64,000 bases of DNA from NCBI GenBank assembly GCA_019916065.1, contig CM034238.1, forward strand, positions 26,585,246 to 26,649,245. Direction: 5' to 3'. This document shows positions 48,656-60,360 of this stretch, one piece after another. The notes under the pieces are model-generated. The model did not search any database and was not told the origin of the DNA. It saw only the letters and a program-made list of their open reading frames with translations. Positions within the stretch are counted from its first letter, which is position 1. Each line of letters begins with the position of its first letter. This stretch comes from Vitellaria paradoxa (taxonomy: Eukaryota > Streptophyta > Magnoliopsida > Ericales > Sapotaceae). Both the position numbers and the translations under genes were made by a program.

Positions 48656-51600
48656 ATGTCCCTCTCTATCTCTCTTCGTCCCTTCACTACTAATACATAC
48701 CAGCAAACCCATCAGAGAATTCCCCTCGTCAGACCCGTCAAACCCACCTCCAATTCGGCGACGGCACCGGCGAAGCTCTCAAACCTGTTAAAAATCAGCT
48801 CAGTGCACAAAAATCCCAACTCCGATCACTCATCCGTTGTTGCTTCCGCAAAACCCGGATGGGAAAACCTACTTTCCACCGCAGCAAGCCTTTACCCTCT
48901 CTATGTGACTGTTGGAGGGGTTGTTGCTTGCCTGAGACCTTCCACATTTTCATGGTTTGTTCAGAGAGGTCCAGCTTCGTATAGCTTGTCACTTGGGTTC
49001 ATTATGTTAGCAATGGGTCTGACGTTGGAGCTCAGGGACTTGTTCAATTTGTTCAGACAAAGGCCTCTTTCTGTGAGTCCACACATAGCCCCCAACAATA
49101 TTTTTTTTCTTTTTTAATTTGGTTTTAAGTTGAAAGTTGATGTCTGTTTCATATGTGAAGTTGAACTGCCTTGTAATTTGGATTCCTCTGTGTGCAAATG
49201 TACAGGAATTGCTCCTTTAGGCTTTGTTTGGAAGCTATGGAGCTTCTAACCTTCGGGTTACTCAATTTTTTTAACTTTTTTTTTTTAAATGACTAAATTT
49301 ATACTCTTCTATTTTATTTTTTTTTAAATGTTAAATTAACAAAGAAAAATAGCTATTTAAAAGTTAAATTTTTTTATTAACTCACCCCCTCCCAAATTAA
49401 GCCTTATTGTAATGTTTTTTTCCGCCCTTTTTGGGCTTTTTGCAGATACTTTTTGGATTCCTTGCTCAGTATACGATTATGCCAGCTTTTGGATTGATCA
49501 TCAGTAGATGCTTAGGACTCTCACCTTCTACCTCTGTTGGTTTAATATTGCTTGGTTGTTGCCCCGGGGGTACTGCATCCAATGTGGTAAGAGTAATTTC
49601 CATCTGTTCTTGATTCTTTATTCGACTAGCACATTTGAAATTTTCAAGGATTAAGTTTGCAGAGTGAAGGTCAACTTTGTGGAAAAAAAAAATTCAAAGA
49701 ATATTTTTTTTTTTAAATTTTCAATAAAATTAATTTGTTGGTTGCTAGAATGTATGCTTATTGTCATGATAAAGATGCTCCGATGACTGAATTACTATGA
49801 CTCTATGGTAAACCACTTGAAACTATAGCTTTTATGTTCTGTAAAATGAGCATTCTGCTGCCTGCAAATTAATTTTGTGAATGTTTAATGTAAACAAGCC
49901 AACTCTACACAACGTTGCCCTTTTTACTGTGCTATTTTCTACTAATTATTAGAAGGAATAGTTATGACTCCGGTTGATTCCACTCTATGTATGATGATTG
50001 CTAGCAGTAACTCTGTTTTTTTTTTTTTTTTTTGGTACTTGTAAAATATTGAGATTAACTGAGCTCAATATCACACACCCAACTGGGTTCGTGTGTGTCT
50101 ATTTATAGATGTACAAGGTGACTACATACATGAGTGACCATTCATATTTCCTACGACTAGATACAGTGAACACTCTCCTATGACTAGATACAGTGAATGT
50201 ACATTAACACTCCCCCTCAAGCTGGAGCATATATGTCATATGTTCTAAGCTTGTTACAAATGAACCTTATTCTAGATCCTCCAAGAGCTTTCGTAAACAA
50301 ATCAGCAAGTTGATCTTCAGATTTTACATGACGATTCTTTATTACATTTTGCATAATCTTTTCCCAAACAAAATGACAATCGACCTCAATATGGTTAGTC
50401 CTTTCATGGAATACGGGATTAGATGCAATATGAATTGCAGCCTGATTATCACATAGTAATTCCGTAGACTGTGGATGACAAACTCCCAATTCTTTTAACA
50501 TGTTCTGTATCCAGATCATCTCACAAGTTGTCTGTGCCATTGCTTTATACTCTGACTTAGCACTTCTGTATCTAGATCATCTCACAAGTTGTATGTGCCA
50601 TTGCTCTATACTCTGCCTTAGCACTTGACCGTGCTACTACAGTTTGCTTTTTACTCTTCTAGGAAATCAGATTTTCTCCAACAAAGATACAATACCTAGT
50701 TGTCGATCGTCTGTCTGATGGTGACTCTGCCCAGTCTGCATCAGTATAACCATGAACTAGAGTGTGTCCATTGTCTTTGTACAGTAAGCCTTTCCCTGGT
50801 GCGCCTTTCAGATATCTCAAAATTCGGACAACGGCATCCCAATGACTACTACGAGGTGATTCAAGAAATTGACTGATCACGCTTGTGGTAAAAGATATAT
50901 CAGGTTTGGTGACGGTCAAATAGTTTAGTTTTCCAACTAACCTCTAATACTGACTAGGATCCTGTAACAACTTACCCTGATCAGCAACTAACTTAGTATT
51001 TGGGTCCATTGGTATATCCACAGGTTTAGAACCCAACATACCTGTCTTGGTTAACAAATCCAGAACATATTTTCTTTGAGAGAGAAAAATACCCATACAT
51101 GACTGGGTAATCTCAATTCCCAAGAAATATTTTAATGATCCCAAATCTTTGGTACTAAACTTACTTTGAAGGAACATCTTCAAATCAACAATACCTTGGG
51201 AATCATCTCCGATGATAACAATGTCATCCATGTACATAAGGAGCCAAATCCGTCCTTTAGAGGAATGATAGTAAAAGACTGAATGATCAACTCCACACCG
51301 AACGAGGTCAAATTCAGTAACAATAGTGCTGAATCGGTCAAATCATGCCTGAGAAGACTGCTTCAGGCCATATAATGCTTTCTTTAGTTTGCAAACTAAC
51401 CCAAACTCCCCCTGAGCAACGAAGTCAGGAGGTTGCTCCATATATACTTCCTCAACAAGATCATCATGCAAAAAGACATTTTTTATATCAAGCTGATGGA
51501 GAGACCAATGGTTGATTGCGGCTAGAGATATAATAAGACGAACAGAAGTAAGTTTAGCAACAGGAGAAAACGTCTTAGAGAAGTCCAAACCATAAATCTG

Positions 51601-54600
51601 AATATAGCCCTTTGCAACCAAGTGTGCCTTTAACCTATCCACAGTGCCGTCAGGATGAAACTTAACAGTATATACCCAACGACAACCAACCGCAGACTTA
51701 CCAGAAGGAAGGGAAACAAGTTTCCAAGTATCATTGGCTCGAAGAGCAGACATCTCATCTTCTATAGCAGAATATCATCTAGGGTGAGAACGTGCTTCGG
51801 AGACAGTTTTAAGAATAGAAACAGAGTGTAAAGATGTAACAAATGAATGATAGGAAGGTGATAATGCATCATAAGATACAAAATGAGAAATGGGATGAGA
51901 AGTGCAAGAACGTGTACCCTTCCGAAGAGCAATAGGAACGTCTAAATCACTTACAGGAGTTGGCGGCAAAGAAGAAGCAGATGGTGGAGCACTAGAAGCA
52001 GGAGGAGGAGCAATTGCTTCTCAACGCCGAGTGTAAACCTACAAGTTAGGACAAGACAAACGACTAGATAAACTTAAAGGGATATGATGACTAGACTCAA
52101 CTGGAACGACAGGAAGAGGAAGACTCTCATCAAGGATGGACTGGGGTTGAGACTGAGAGAAGAATGGAGTAGATTTAAAGAAAGTGACATCTGCACAAAC
52201 AAAAAATCGATTAAGAGACGGACTATAACAATGGTACCCTTTTTGTAATCTAGAATACCCCAAAAAGATACACTTATGAGCACGGGCATCCAATTTATCA
52301 ACCCCGGGTGCAAGCTGATAAACAAATGAAACGCACCCAAAAATGCGGGGTGGAAGAGAAAACAAAGGTTTGTTAGGAAACAGTACATAATGAGGAGTGA
52401 ATTCTTTAAGCACAGAAGAGGGCATGCGATTGATTAAATAACATGCAGTTAAAACAGCATCATTCCAAAAAATTTTGGGAACATTCATTTGAAAAAATAG
52501 ACACCGAGTTGTTTCAATGAGGTGCAAATTCTTTCGTTCAGCTACCCCATTTTGCTGTGGAGTGCGGGAACAAAAAGATTGATTGAGGATACCAGAAGAG
52601 GTCATGAAATTAGTAAAGGTTTGGAAAAATATTCTTTTGTATTATCACTATGAAGAATTCACACGGATACATCAAACTGAGTTTTAATTTTAGCACAAAA
52701 AGCTTGAAAAATAGAAAACAGCTCAGAGCGATCTTTCATCAAATAAAACCATGTCATTCTTGAAAAATCATCCACAAAGGTGACAAAATACCGAAATCTC
52801 AATTTTGAAGTAACTCAACTAGGACCCCAAACATCTGAATAAACTAATGAAAATGGACTCGATGATCTGTTATTGACTCGAGGTGTAAAAGGCACACGAT
52901 GATGTTTTCCTAATTGACAGAATTCACAATTTAAAGACTGTAAATTGTGTAAACTGGGAATCATACATTTTAGCCTATTCAAGGATGGATGTCCAAGACG
53001 GCAATGAATTTCTAAGGGAGAAGCTACTGTAGAACAAACTCTAGGTACCTCAGTATCAAGATAGTAGACTCCTCCAACTTCATGTCCTCCACCAATATTT
53101 TTCCCTGTTGTCATATCCTATATAACAACAGAGTTGTGAAAGAAAGTTACTGAACAATTATGGTGCTTGGTAAGTTAACTAACAGACATAAGATTAAAAG
53201 GAAATGAAGGAACATAGAACATTGACGCTAGAGAAAGAGAAGGAGAAGGAATGACTTTACTAACACCATTGACTACAGTAGCTGAACCATTGGCTAACGT
53301 AACTGAAGGGAGAGAGTTAGAATATTGGATACCAGAGAACAATGAAAAGGTTCCACACATGTGATTGGAAGCACCAGAATCTATAATCCATGAAAAAGGA
53401 GAATGAGTGGAGAAACATGTAATGGAATTACCTTGTTGAGAAGAGGAAAGACAAGATGTCTGATTAGCTTTTTGATACTGTAGGAATCTTGAATACTCTT
53501 TTTTAAGAAGAGTTATATTTTGAGGATGCTTGCTAGTAGAGGAATCTGAAGAAACTACATGTGCCATTTGTGGTGGGATAAGCTCTAACACTGGCCCTAT
53601 TCCCGAAAGCTTTGACAAAATTACAGGCTCCAAACTAGCAAGTGAACAATACCGTTGGAACAAAGTTCGTCCAAATTGGATGGAGCAGTTACCAAAAGGG
53701 TCGCCTGAAGAAGGAGAGGAAACTATGAAATTGGCCAGAAGTTCTCCGGAGGTCCACGCGCTTGTATGTTTGGCTCAGATGGTGGCGCGTAAGGTCCACA
53801 CGCAAAGACTCCGACGGTGCGTGACAGACTTTTAGACGATGGCATTCCTCCGACAGGCACCACCTGGCTCTGACGACTGCACAGGTATAATTTCTTCACT
53901 GAAACACAGACCGAGTGATGAGCAGCGAATGAACTTGTGTTCGTTGAAGATGGAACGCAAGTCATTGGCAGTTCCAAACTCTGACAGAAATGAGACACTG
54001 ACTTTTAAAGACACAGATAGGGCACAACGGATGAACGCTTTGATACCATGTAAAATATTGAGATTAACTGAGCTCAATATCACACACCCAACTGGGTTCG
54101 TGTGTGTCTCTTTATAGATGTACAAGGTGACTACATACATAAATGACCATTCACATTTCCTGCGACTAGATATAGTGAACACTCTCCTACGACTAGATAC
54201 AGTGAATGTACATTAACAGTACTTATACTAAGGCCTTCAAATTTTTACTTTTGGAGCATCTTTTTATTTGAAGATTCTGATAAATGGAAGTTTTGAGAAT
54301 GATCAGTTATTTGTACATAAATTCCTCATATTTTTGTTTTAACTTTTGTTATATATGTTTAGTGATACTAAACATATATCCAATTATTATTTTCTAATGC
54401 GAGGAGATGGATGAGGATTTTACAAGGTGACATGGTATCTCTCAAGGCATTGAATGTCCATTGCACTTTCCCATGCATTTGTATTTCTGATTTGATCAAA
54501 TAGTACTTAAATATACCAATGTAAGCATCAATCATGGTACAGGACCTCACCATTCATTTTTATTTCTGTGAAATATTGGTACAGGTAACCTTAATTGCTC

Positions 54601-57097
54601 AAGGGGATGTCCCACTATCTATTGTAATGACAGTCTGCACCACTCTTGGAGCAGTGATTCTGACTCCCCTTTTGACTAAAATTCTTGCTGGAACTTATGT
54701 TCCTGTGAATGCTGCTAAACTTTCCATCAGCACCTTGCAGGTGAAACTTTATAGTGAACCTTATTTATTCCTACATGATACCTATATACGCATTTACACA
54801 TTACTCACTGAGGACAATCTTGGTTTTCTTTGAATCCTGTCTAGGTGGTTGTTGTCCCTATTCTGCTAGGTTCTTATATGCAGAGCACATTTCCTTCAGC
54901 TGTGAAAGCTGTGATACCTTTTGCACCACTATTTGCTGTTCTAGCTTCATCTCTGCTTGCTTGCAGGTTATTTTATTCATGCGTCTAATTCACAGTGACT
55001 TTTGCGAATGTGGTGCTTTAGTATCTCTCTCATTTGTTTATTTCTGTTTATTTTGCAGTGTATTCTCAGAAAATGTTGCTCGGCTGACATCCTTACCGGC
55101 TGTTGCATCATTATCATCTGAAATGTCTCCTTTTCTTCGTGCTCGAGCAATCTTATCGGGTGAACTGGGGGTTATAATACTTTCTGTACTGTTGTTACAT
55201 TTTACAGGATTCTTTGTTGGGTAAGAGTTGCTTGTATTATTTTCTTTAGCCATTTTGATCTGATTACACCTAAAATCTGCTTTGTGCCTCAACATCTTAA
55301 TTTCTATTAATTTTCTTTTCTTCTCTTTTTTGTTTCCGTTTTGCATTATGCTGTTTAATAGGTGTGAATCATGTGATAATGGGAAGCATGTTTTGGAAGT
55401 TGCCTTAACAGGAGCTGCTGAATCGTATTTGTTTGATTTTTAGCATTGTGATTTAATAAACACGAGTCAGGTTAGGTTTACTTTGAGGTACAAGTTTTGA
55501 GTCTCAGCAGTGCAATTTGCCAGGATTAAGCTCTGCCACTGTTGTTATTTTTGAGAATGTGATAGTTTGACCAATGTTAAAGATGTTAATAGCGCCCTTT
55601 TTCTAGGAATTTGGAAATTTACATCATTCTGTTCTTCCATTCATGGCATGATACCCCTTACTGATGAATTTTTCTTCTCTCATGCCTTATCCCTTTTGTT
55701 TACTTCATCGGTTTTTGATTCAAAATTTCACTTTCTCCAAAGTGTTTCTTTAACTACTACATTGATCTTGCATTTTGTGAGAAAATGTAAGCTGCGATTG
55801 CTATGTTGCCATTTTTCACTAATGGCGTAGCAAAAACTGTTTGATTTGAACGGCGATGCCCATCTTTTTAGTCACTGGATGTTGTTCCTGAATCAAGCAA
55901 GGCTTCTTGCGGGTATTTCCACCAATTCTGCTCTATAAATGTTCTTGCAAGTGTTTTCCCTTGAATAAAATTACAAAACTATAGCTCTTTCTTCTAAAAT
56001 TTTGGTGCTTTCAAGACCGCTGCACAAGAGTGGTCTTGGATTTCTCCAAGTCAAAATCTTTTATAATTTATTTTCACTTTCTGGGGATGTGCATTTGACC
56101 TCCCAGAGTACAAATGATCCCCTGCATATCTAAATTATTGACCAGTATCTGATCTAGATGTGAGAGGACCGTGGTGTACTCAACCTGCCCAGAAATCGCA
56201 ATGATCGTCATCTTATCTGAAGCGTTGACTGACAATGTTCAATTTATCAGCTGAATTCTTCAAAACTAGGCTTCAGTATCTAGTGTGCTTGGTACAATAT
56301 GACCTTTCTGGATTATGCTCGAGCATGTAGTCTTCCCTAGTCTAGATTTTTCATGTGTGTGTGTGTCGCAACTTAAGAAAAAGCAGCAGAATGCTCTCCA
56401 TTTTTCTTGCCTTAGCCTGTGCAATGAAATACAATCTGTTCATGTGCAATATTGCAACACTATTGATTAACCAACATGTGGTTGTAACACAAGGGGCATT
56501 TATCTGCAGGTATGCCTCAGCGGCTCTTTCTGGGTTCAGAGAGCCACAACGACGAGCAATATCAATTGAGGTAATACTTAATGTAATGCTTATTTTATTT
56601 AACTGTAGAGGTTTTGATGGCAAACTCCGGAAGTGTTAATATTTCTCAGTGGCTATCTTTGCATGAAGGATTCGTAAGGAAAGAAAGGGAAGGGGATTCG
56701 AAATTACTTCCTTCGTTCAGTTCAGTTTGTAATGGAAAATGAAAGGGAAAATTATGGAATTTGAGAAATTAAAAAAACTAGTTTTTTAATGGATTCCTTT
56801 TATTTTTCTTATATTTTTTTAATCCACTGAAATAAGAACATATATTTGGGATTTTATTTTACCTCCATCTTTTCTTTTTCCTTTCCCTTCCTTTTCCTTC
56901 ACCAAATTCTCAATTCACACACCCCTTGTAGGCATTGACATGGAGCGATTTGAATGTTTTCATAGGTTGGCATGCAAAATTCATCTTTGGGCGTGGTTTT
57001 AGCAGCCTCCCATTTCACCTCACCGATGGTTGCCTTACCCCCTGCCATGTCTGCTGTGATTATGAATATTATGGGTAGCAGTTTGGGTTTCTTTTGA
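48656..57097 (+). CDS. BASS1: Plastid sodium/metabolite cotransporter, BASS1-like (7 exons)
   Basis: Exons by GT-AG junctions and frame: 48656-49072, 49446-49586, 54585-54740, 54845-54966, 55059-55220, 56510-56570, 56966-57097; 396 codons, close to the roughly 400 of the family. Residues 1-60 are Ser/Thr/Pro/Arg-rich, as in a chloroplast transit peptide; an upstream in-frame ATG at 48634 is possible. The SBF/bile-acid:Na+ symporter domain with several membrane helices follows: [105 protein letters not shown]. These resemble BASS1 more than BASS2 or BASS3. The predicted role is Na+-coupled metabolite transport at the plastid envelope; the substrate is unknown. Intron 1 holds a MITE and intron 2 an antisense Copia element. 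The stop at 57095 is TGA where the family has TGG (Trp), removing about 13 residues. Confidence 0.92.
49220..49403. mobile_element. Tourist-like MITE in intron 1 of the BASS1-like gene
   Basis: Ends GGCTTTGTTTGGAAGC and, inverted, GGCTTAATTTGGGAGG, with TTA at 49217-49219 and 49404-49406. 184 bp, AT-rich. It ends about 40 bp before exon 2, so it contributes to the T-rich tract preceding the acceptor. Confidence 0.75.
50040..50209 (-). repeat. 3' LTR of the intronic Copia element
   Basis: Its sequence pairs with 54049-54218. It carries two direct copies of CGACTAGATACAGTGAA (one reads TGACTAG), and the inner edge abuts the polypurine tract. Confidence 0.95.
50217..53663 (-). pseudogene. Degenerate Copia polyprotein (PR-IN-RT-RNase H)
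   Basis: Protease with [13 protein letters not shown] (53175-53663); gag-pre-integrase with CEFCQLGKH and YSDVWGPS (52815-53114); integrase with [15 protein letters not shown] (52039-52605); RT with [13 protein letters not shown] and [12 protein letters not shown] (51343-51753), then [12 protein letters not shown] (50944-51237); RNase H with [12 protein letters not shown] and [14 protein letters not shown] (50217-50919). The pieces are interrupted by a few stops or shifts, among them one between DPSQY and the next segment near 50942, and by a 61-bp duplication in RNase H. The RT active site YMDD is intact. One continuous product is not possible, but the decay is mild. Confidence 0.93.
50505..50626 (-). 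repeat. 61-bp tandem duplication within Copia RNase H
   Basis: CTGTATCCAGATCATCTCAC at 50505 recurs at 50566 with one change (CTGTATCTAG), each followed by AAGTTGT and CCATTGCT. As 61 is not a multiple of 3, the duplication breaks the RNase H frame. Confidence 0.9.
53664..54035 (-). pseudogene. Remnant of Copia gag
   Basis: Only about 370 bp separate the primer site from the protease region, where a Copia gag would need about 1 kb. A short frame beginning at [16 protein letters not shown] and reading GPYAPPSEP is what remains. No zinc knuckle (CX2CX4HX4C) is visible. Internal deletion is the likely cause, so the element would depend on gag supplied by another copy. Confidence 0.6.
54036..54048 (-). 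other. Primer binding site (initiator-Met tRNA type)
   Basis: Minus strand reads TGGTATCAAAGCG immediately inside the 5' LTR. Copia elements commonly prime on initiator-Met tRNA, with TGGTATCAGAGC as the typical sequence; one position differs here. Confidence 0.88.
54049..54218 (-). repeat. 5' LTR of the intronic Copia element
   Basis: 170 bp, TGTTAATGTACATTCACTG at its minus-strand start and TTTTACA at its end, followed by the primer site. It pairs with 50040-50209. Confidence 0.95.
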
Positions 57098-57439
57098 AGA
57101 TATGTGGATCCCTCCGATCACAAAAGGATTAGTTGATGAGAGGGGATAACAAACATCCACCATGTTGGTCACAGTAAGGCTCTAATTTTCTCTTCCAACA
57201 ACTTCTCGCAAATTGTAATTATTTTATTGTTGTTGGTGTTGATTCTCAAGTGAGAAAATTGTATTATCCTCGTTTTGGCTGCCCAGTGTGCAAGTTGATG
57301 TGGGTTGAACCAGAAAAAATAATAATAATAACAATCAAAGCTGTTTCTATTCTAAACATATATTCCTATTCTATTCTATGCACATAACTTTGTGTTTAAA
57401 GTCTTATGTCACTCTGGATGGTGTATTGGCATAGAATAA

Positions 57440-58450
57440 GAAATATCCACTCTTCAAGCAAATGACTCATAAGTCTTGGTACTCCTTCCTTTCGAAATGT
57501 TACGTGTGGGATTTTAGATGCGTATATTCAGTCAACCTGCACCTTGATGGCTCTGATGGCTCTGTTGCTATATTGAAAGCTTGTTTAGTTGTTAAAGGTT
57601 ATATACAAACTTATAGACTGAATTTCTTTGGTATCTTCTCTTCGGTGTCAACAATTATCTAAATTAAACTTTTCATTTTTTTGTCTGTCAATTATCATTG
57701 GCTTCTTCATCAATTTGACATCTAGAATGCATTTTTACATGATATTCTAGAGAATGAAGGTCTACATGGGGTAATCTCTAGGATTTGTTATTCGAAGAGG
57801 TTCTGAGTTATTTTGCAAGCTTAGCAAATTGTTATATGGGCTGAGATAGTCTTCTCGTGTTTTGTTTGACAATTCGACATTCCAGTTATGAAGTTTGGTC
57901 TAACTTGATGTGGTTTTGATAATTTTGTCTTCTATTGTTACTTCACTCATGGAATGATATGGCTTTAGCATATGTAGATAACATTGTTATCACAATTAAT
58001 GATACACAAGGTATTGCTAATTTGTAGTCTTTCATTCTTTCAATGTAAGTCCTGCATTAATAATTTTGGACCACTAAAGTTTCTCTTAGGTATTGAGGTA
58101 GTTTGATCACGTAAGAATATTACACTCCCGTATTATAAGTATGTTTTAGTTTTATTGTCTGAAATAGGTATTTTGGACTATAAATCCATAGACAGTCCCA
58201 TTGATTCAAATATGAAGCTTATTGCAGAACATGGTGACTTACAAGAGTACCATACAAAAGATTGGCTGGGAAGTTGAACTACTTGATGATATCAACATTT
58301 CATTTTTTTATGAATGTAATTTGTAGGATTTTTGGAAATATCTTATGCCAATCATTGGAATGCATTTATTTGATTTTTGTGATATTTAAATGGAGCATTG
58401 CTTGATCACCGCAAATGCATGGGTCATGTGTAGTAATTTAAATTTATATT
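57440..58450 (+). pseudogene. Degenerate Copia reverse transcriptase/RNase H remnant
   Basis: A worn RT can be followed through shifting frames: CLVVKGYIQTYRLNFFGIFS (57580-57640); a HWLLHQFDI-like stretch (about 57697); KLLYGLR (about 57825); YVDNIVI for the catalytic YVDD (about 57973); then LKFLLGIEV (about 58075) and DSPIDSNMKLIAEHGDL (about 58190). No LTR was recognised on either side. It belongs to the same broad lineage as the intronic element but is much older and lies in the opposite orientation. Confidence 0.82.
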
Positions 58451-58849
58451 TTCGTGAACTACCAGTCGTTCTTTCATAGGGAGGGATTTCAAGACACTTA
58501 ACTCACTCTTTAAATTGATAGGTGATTCCTAAACTAACTAAACTTAGATTAATTCTTTTCTTTCCTTCTTTTTCTTTTCTTTTTCTTTTTTTTTTTAAAT
58601 CCTCCTTAGCAGGAGGAGAGTTAGGCATGGATCCCTACATGTGTGTTAACTTAAAAATGTAGTACAAGGAGGGGAACTTAAACTTGATGTCTAGCAAAAG
58701 TATAGAAAAGTAATAAAAGAAAGTAATAGAAGTGTAGTGATTCATTGCAATACAAAGGTTAAAGTGCCTACTAAAAATGAGCGAAAGCAAATTATAGTGA
58801 CTCATCACAGAATAAGAAATTGGAGGGAGGCATAAACTAAATCTCCTAG
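58451..58849. other. Non-coding interval between retroelement remnants
   Basis: A pyrimidine-rich run (58555-58597) is followed by sequence with AGTAATAGAAGTG-type repeats. No domain or ORF that I can support. Confidence 0.4.
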
Positions 58850-60360
58850 AAATGAAAAATAAAAAAGTTCAAGTCCTAATCTGAGGAGTTTTATCAGAAT
58901 CAATTGTGAGAATGCCAGTAATAGCATGGGAAAGATCACTCTACTCATAAAATGTCTGGACTTGACGATACGTATATGTCCAATTATTAGCCATGGAGTC
59001 TGCTGCTTGGTTAGCTTCTCGATAAACATGATGGGGCTAGATGAAAGCAGAAGCTCAAATGTGTCAAATCTGAGCTAGAAATGCATACTCCCAACAGTCA
59101 GAGTTGTTAGAAGTAGCCCACGAGACCACTGTAGTTGAATCTGACTCAATTGTCAAAGCCAAAAAACCTATTCTAGTAGCAGTCTCCAATCTCACCAATA
59201 AGGCAATTAGCTTGACGTAAGTAAATGGGCTTTTTACTAAGAAAATTACCAAAAGCAAAAATAAACTTACCAAGATGAATGCAAAGAATATCACCCGCTG
59301 TTGATGGTCCAAGATTGCCATGGAAATAGCCATTCACATTAAGCTTCAAGCATTCCTAAGAAGGCTGAATTCAAGAAATAACTCTCACTTGTCGAGCCTA
59401 AGATGATAAAGTTTGTAAAGCTCACACAAATTGTACAGAATAATCCCCATGGCGTTGCGAGGTCTTAAACCCATGGGCCAGTCCAAGAAAATGGATATCC
59501 GCTAGAATATAATGAATGGTAGCTGTGGAAGTAAATGCCAAACTATTAAATTTATTGGCATTGTGAGTTTTTTATATATGCTAAACAATATAACAAGCAG
59601 TCACTACCTAAATGTGACCTGAGGAGTGGGCACATCGGCGCCAGTGGAGGAGCTTAGTAGAGATAGAAATAAAGGCAAATGTACGAAGCCTGAAAAGCCT
59701 ATGAAAATGTTGCCATACTTGCTAAGATTGGGGTAATCTAAGAAAAGATGGCGATGAGTCTCCACGACGCATCAACAGACATAACGAGAAACCATACAGA
59801 AGCCTCTGCTACAAAGAGAGTCATCTAAAGCCAGATATTTTTTGTTTTGGTAAGTTATCCAAAGCCAGATAATTGTGAATAAGCCTCCAAATAAAAAAGG
59901 ATACCTATAAAGAGATATACCATTGCCACATAATGGTGTAACTGGGGCTCTTAGGCTTGCGAGCCCAAAGAAAGCTCTAACTAGAGCATAAAAAAAAGTC
60001 CCCATCCAAAGATGAGCTCCATTTAATCTGCTCCGTTCCCTGTCAAGTGATAGGAATCAAGAAAATCTGCTCTGCTATAGAAACTGGTAGCTCAACCAAA
60101 ATACGCTCTTGATCCAACCCTAGAAGTTGCAGATGGGTTGTAAATAACTAATGGGCAATTACCAATTGAACAATCATACCAGAAGTTGATGTCCCCTGAA
60201 TTAAGTAACCATCTCATGCATGGGTCGGCCACAACACTTGCCTGAGTAAAACATCTGTCGTGACTGGATCCGTATGCTGGGTAACGGACCTGTCGCGACT
60301 GGATCCGTATGCTGGGTAACGGACACAGGTCATGAGTCTTTATTGTAACATGACGCATCT
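58850..60360 (-). pseudogene. LINE (L1-type) ORF2 3' remnant: zinc domain and RNase H-like domain
   Basis: On the minus strand: LLNSGDINFWYDCSIGNCPL (about 60220-60160), typical of the plant LINE segment after RT; then the zf-RVT region SLCSRGF...ETHRHLFLDYPN (about 59820-59720), with one stop inside; then an RNase H-like (RVT_3) domain from LKLNVNGYFHGNLG (about 59350) through TIESDSTTVVSWA to HHVYREANQAADSMAN (about 59040-58985). Multiple stops and shifts are present. Endonuclease and RT are absent, as expected of a 5'-truncated LINE or of long decay. Confidence 0.85.
60255..60324. repeat. Two tandem copies of a 35-bp unit
   Basis: CTGTCGTGACTGGATCCGTA at 60255 recurs at 60290 as CTGTCGCGACTGG..., followed each time by TGCTGGGTAACGGAC. 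One difference between copies. It lies at the 5' edge of the LINE remnant. Confidence 0.92.

Larger units (their letters stand above)
50040..54218 (-). mobile_element. Ty1/Copia retrotransposon with both LTRs, in intron 2 of the BASS1-like gene
   Basis: Two 170-bp LTRs (TG...CA) and an exact 5-bp duplication GTACT (50035-50039 and 54219-54223). Primer site at 54036-54048: on the minus strand TGGTATCAAAGCG, complementary to the initiator-Met tRNA end. Polypurine tract at 50210-50218. Domain order on the minus strand is protease, gag-pre-integrase, integrase, RT, RNase H, which is Copia order. gag is largely missing, making the element only 4.18 kb. By eye the LTRs differ at about 7 of 170 positions. 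It lies antisense to the host gene and needs to be spliced out for a functional mRNA. Confidence 0.96.

Noticed and set aside
55567..55830. 87-codon ORF in intron 5 of the BASS1-like gene
   Set aside because: Lies wholly inside the intron between well-supported splice sites and has no recognisable domain.
59772..60005. 77-codon minus-strand ORF
   Set aside because: Part of the degenerate LINE zf-RVT region; the real match is spread over several frames with stops.
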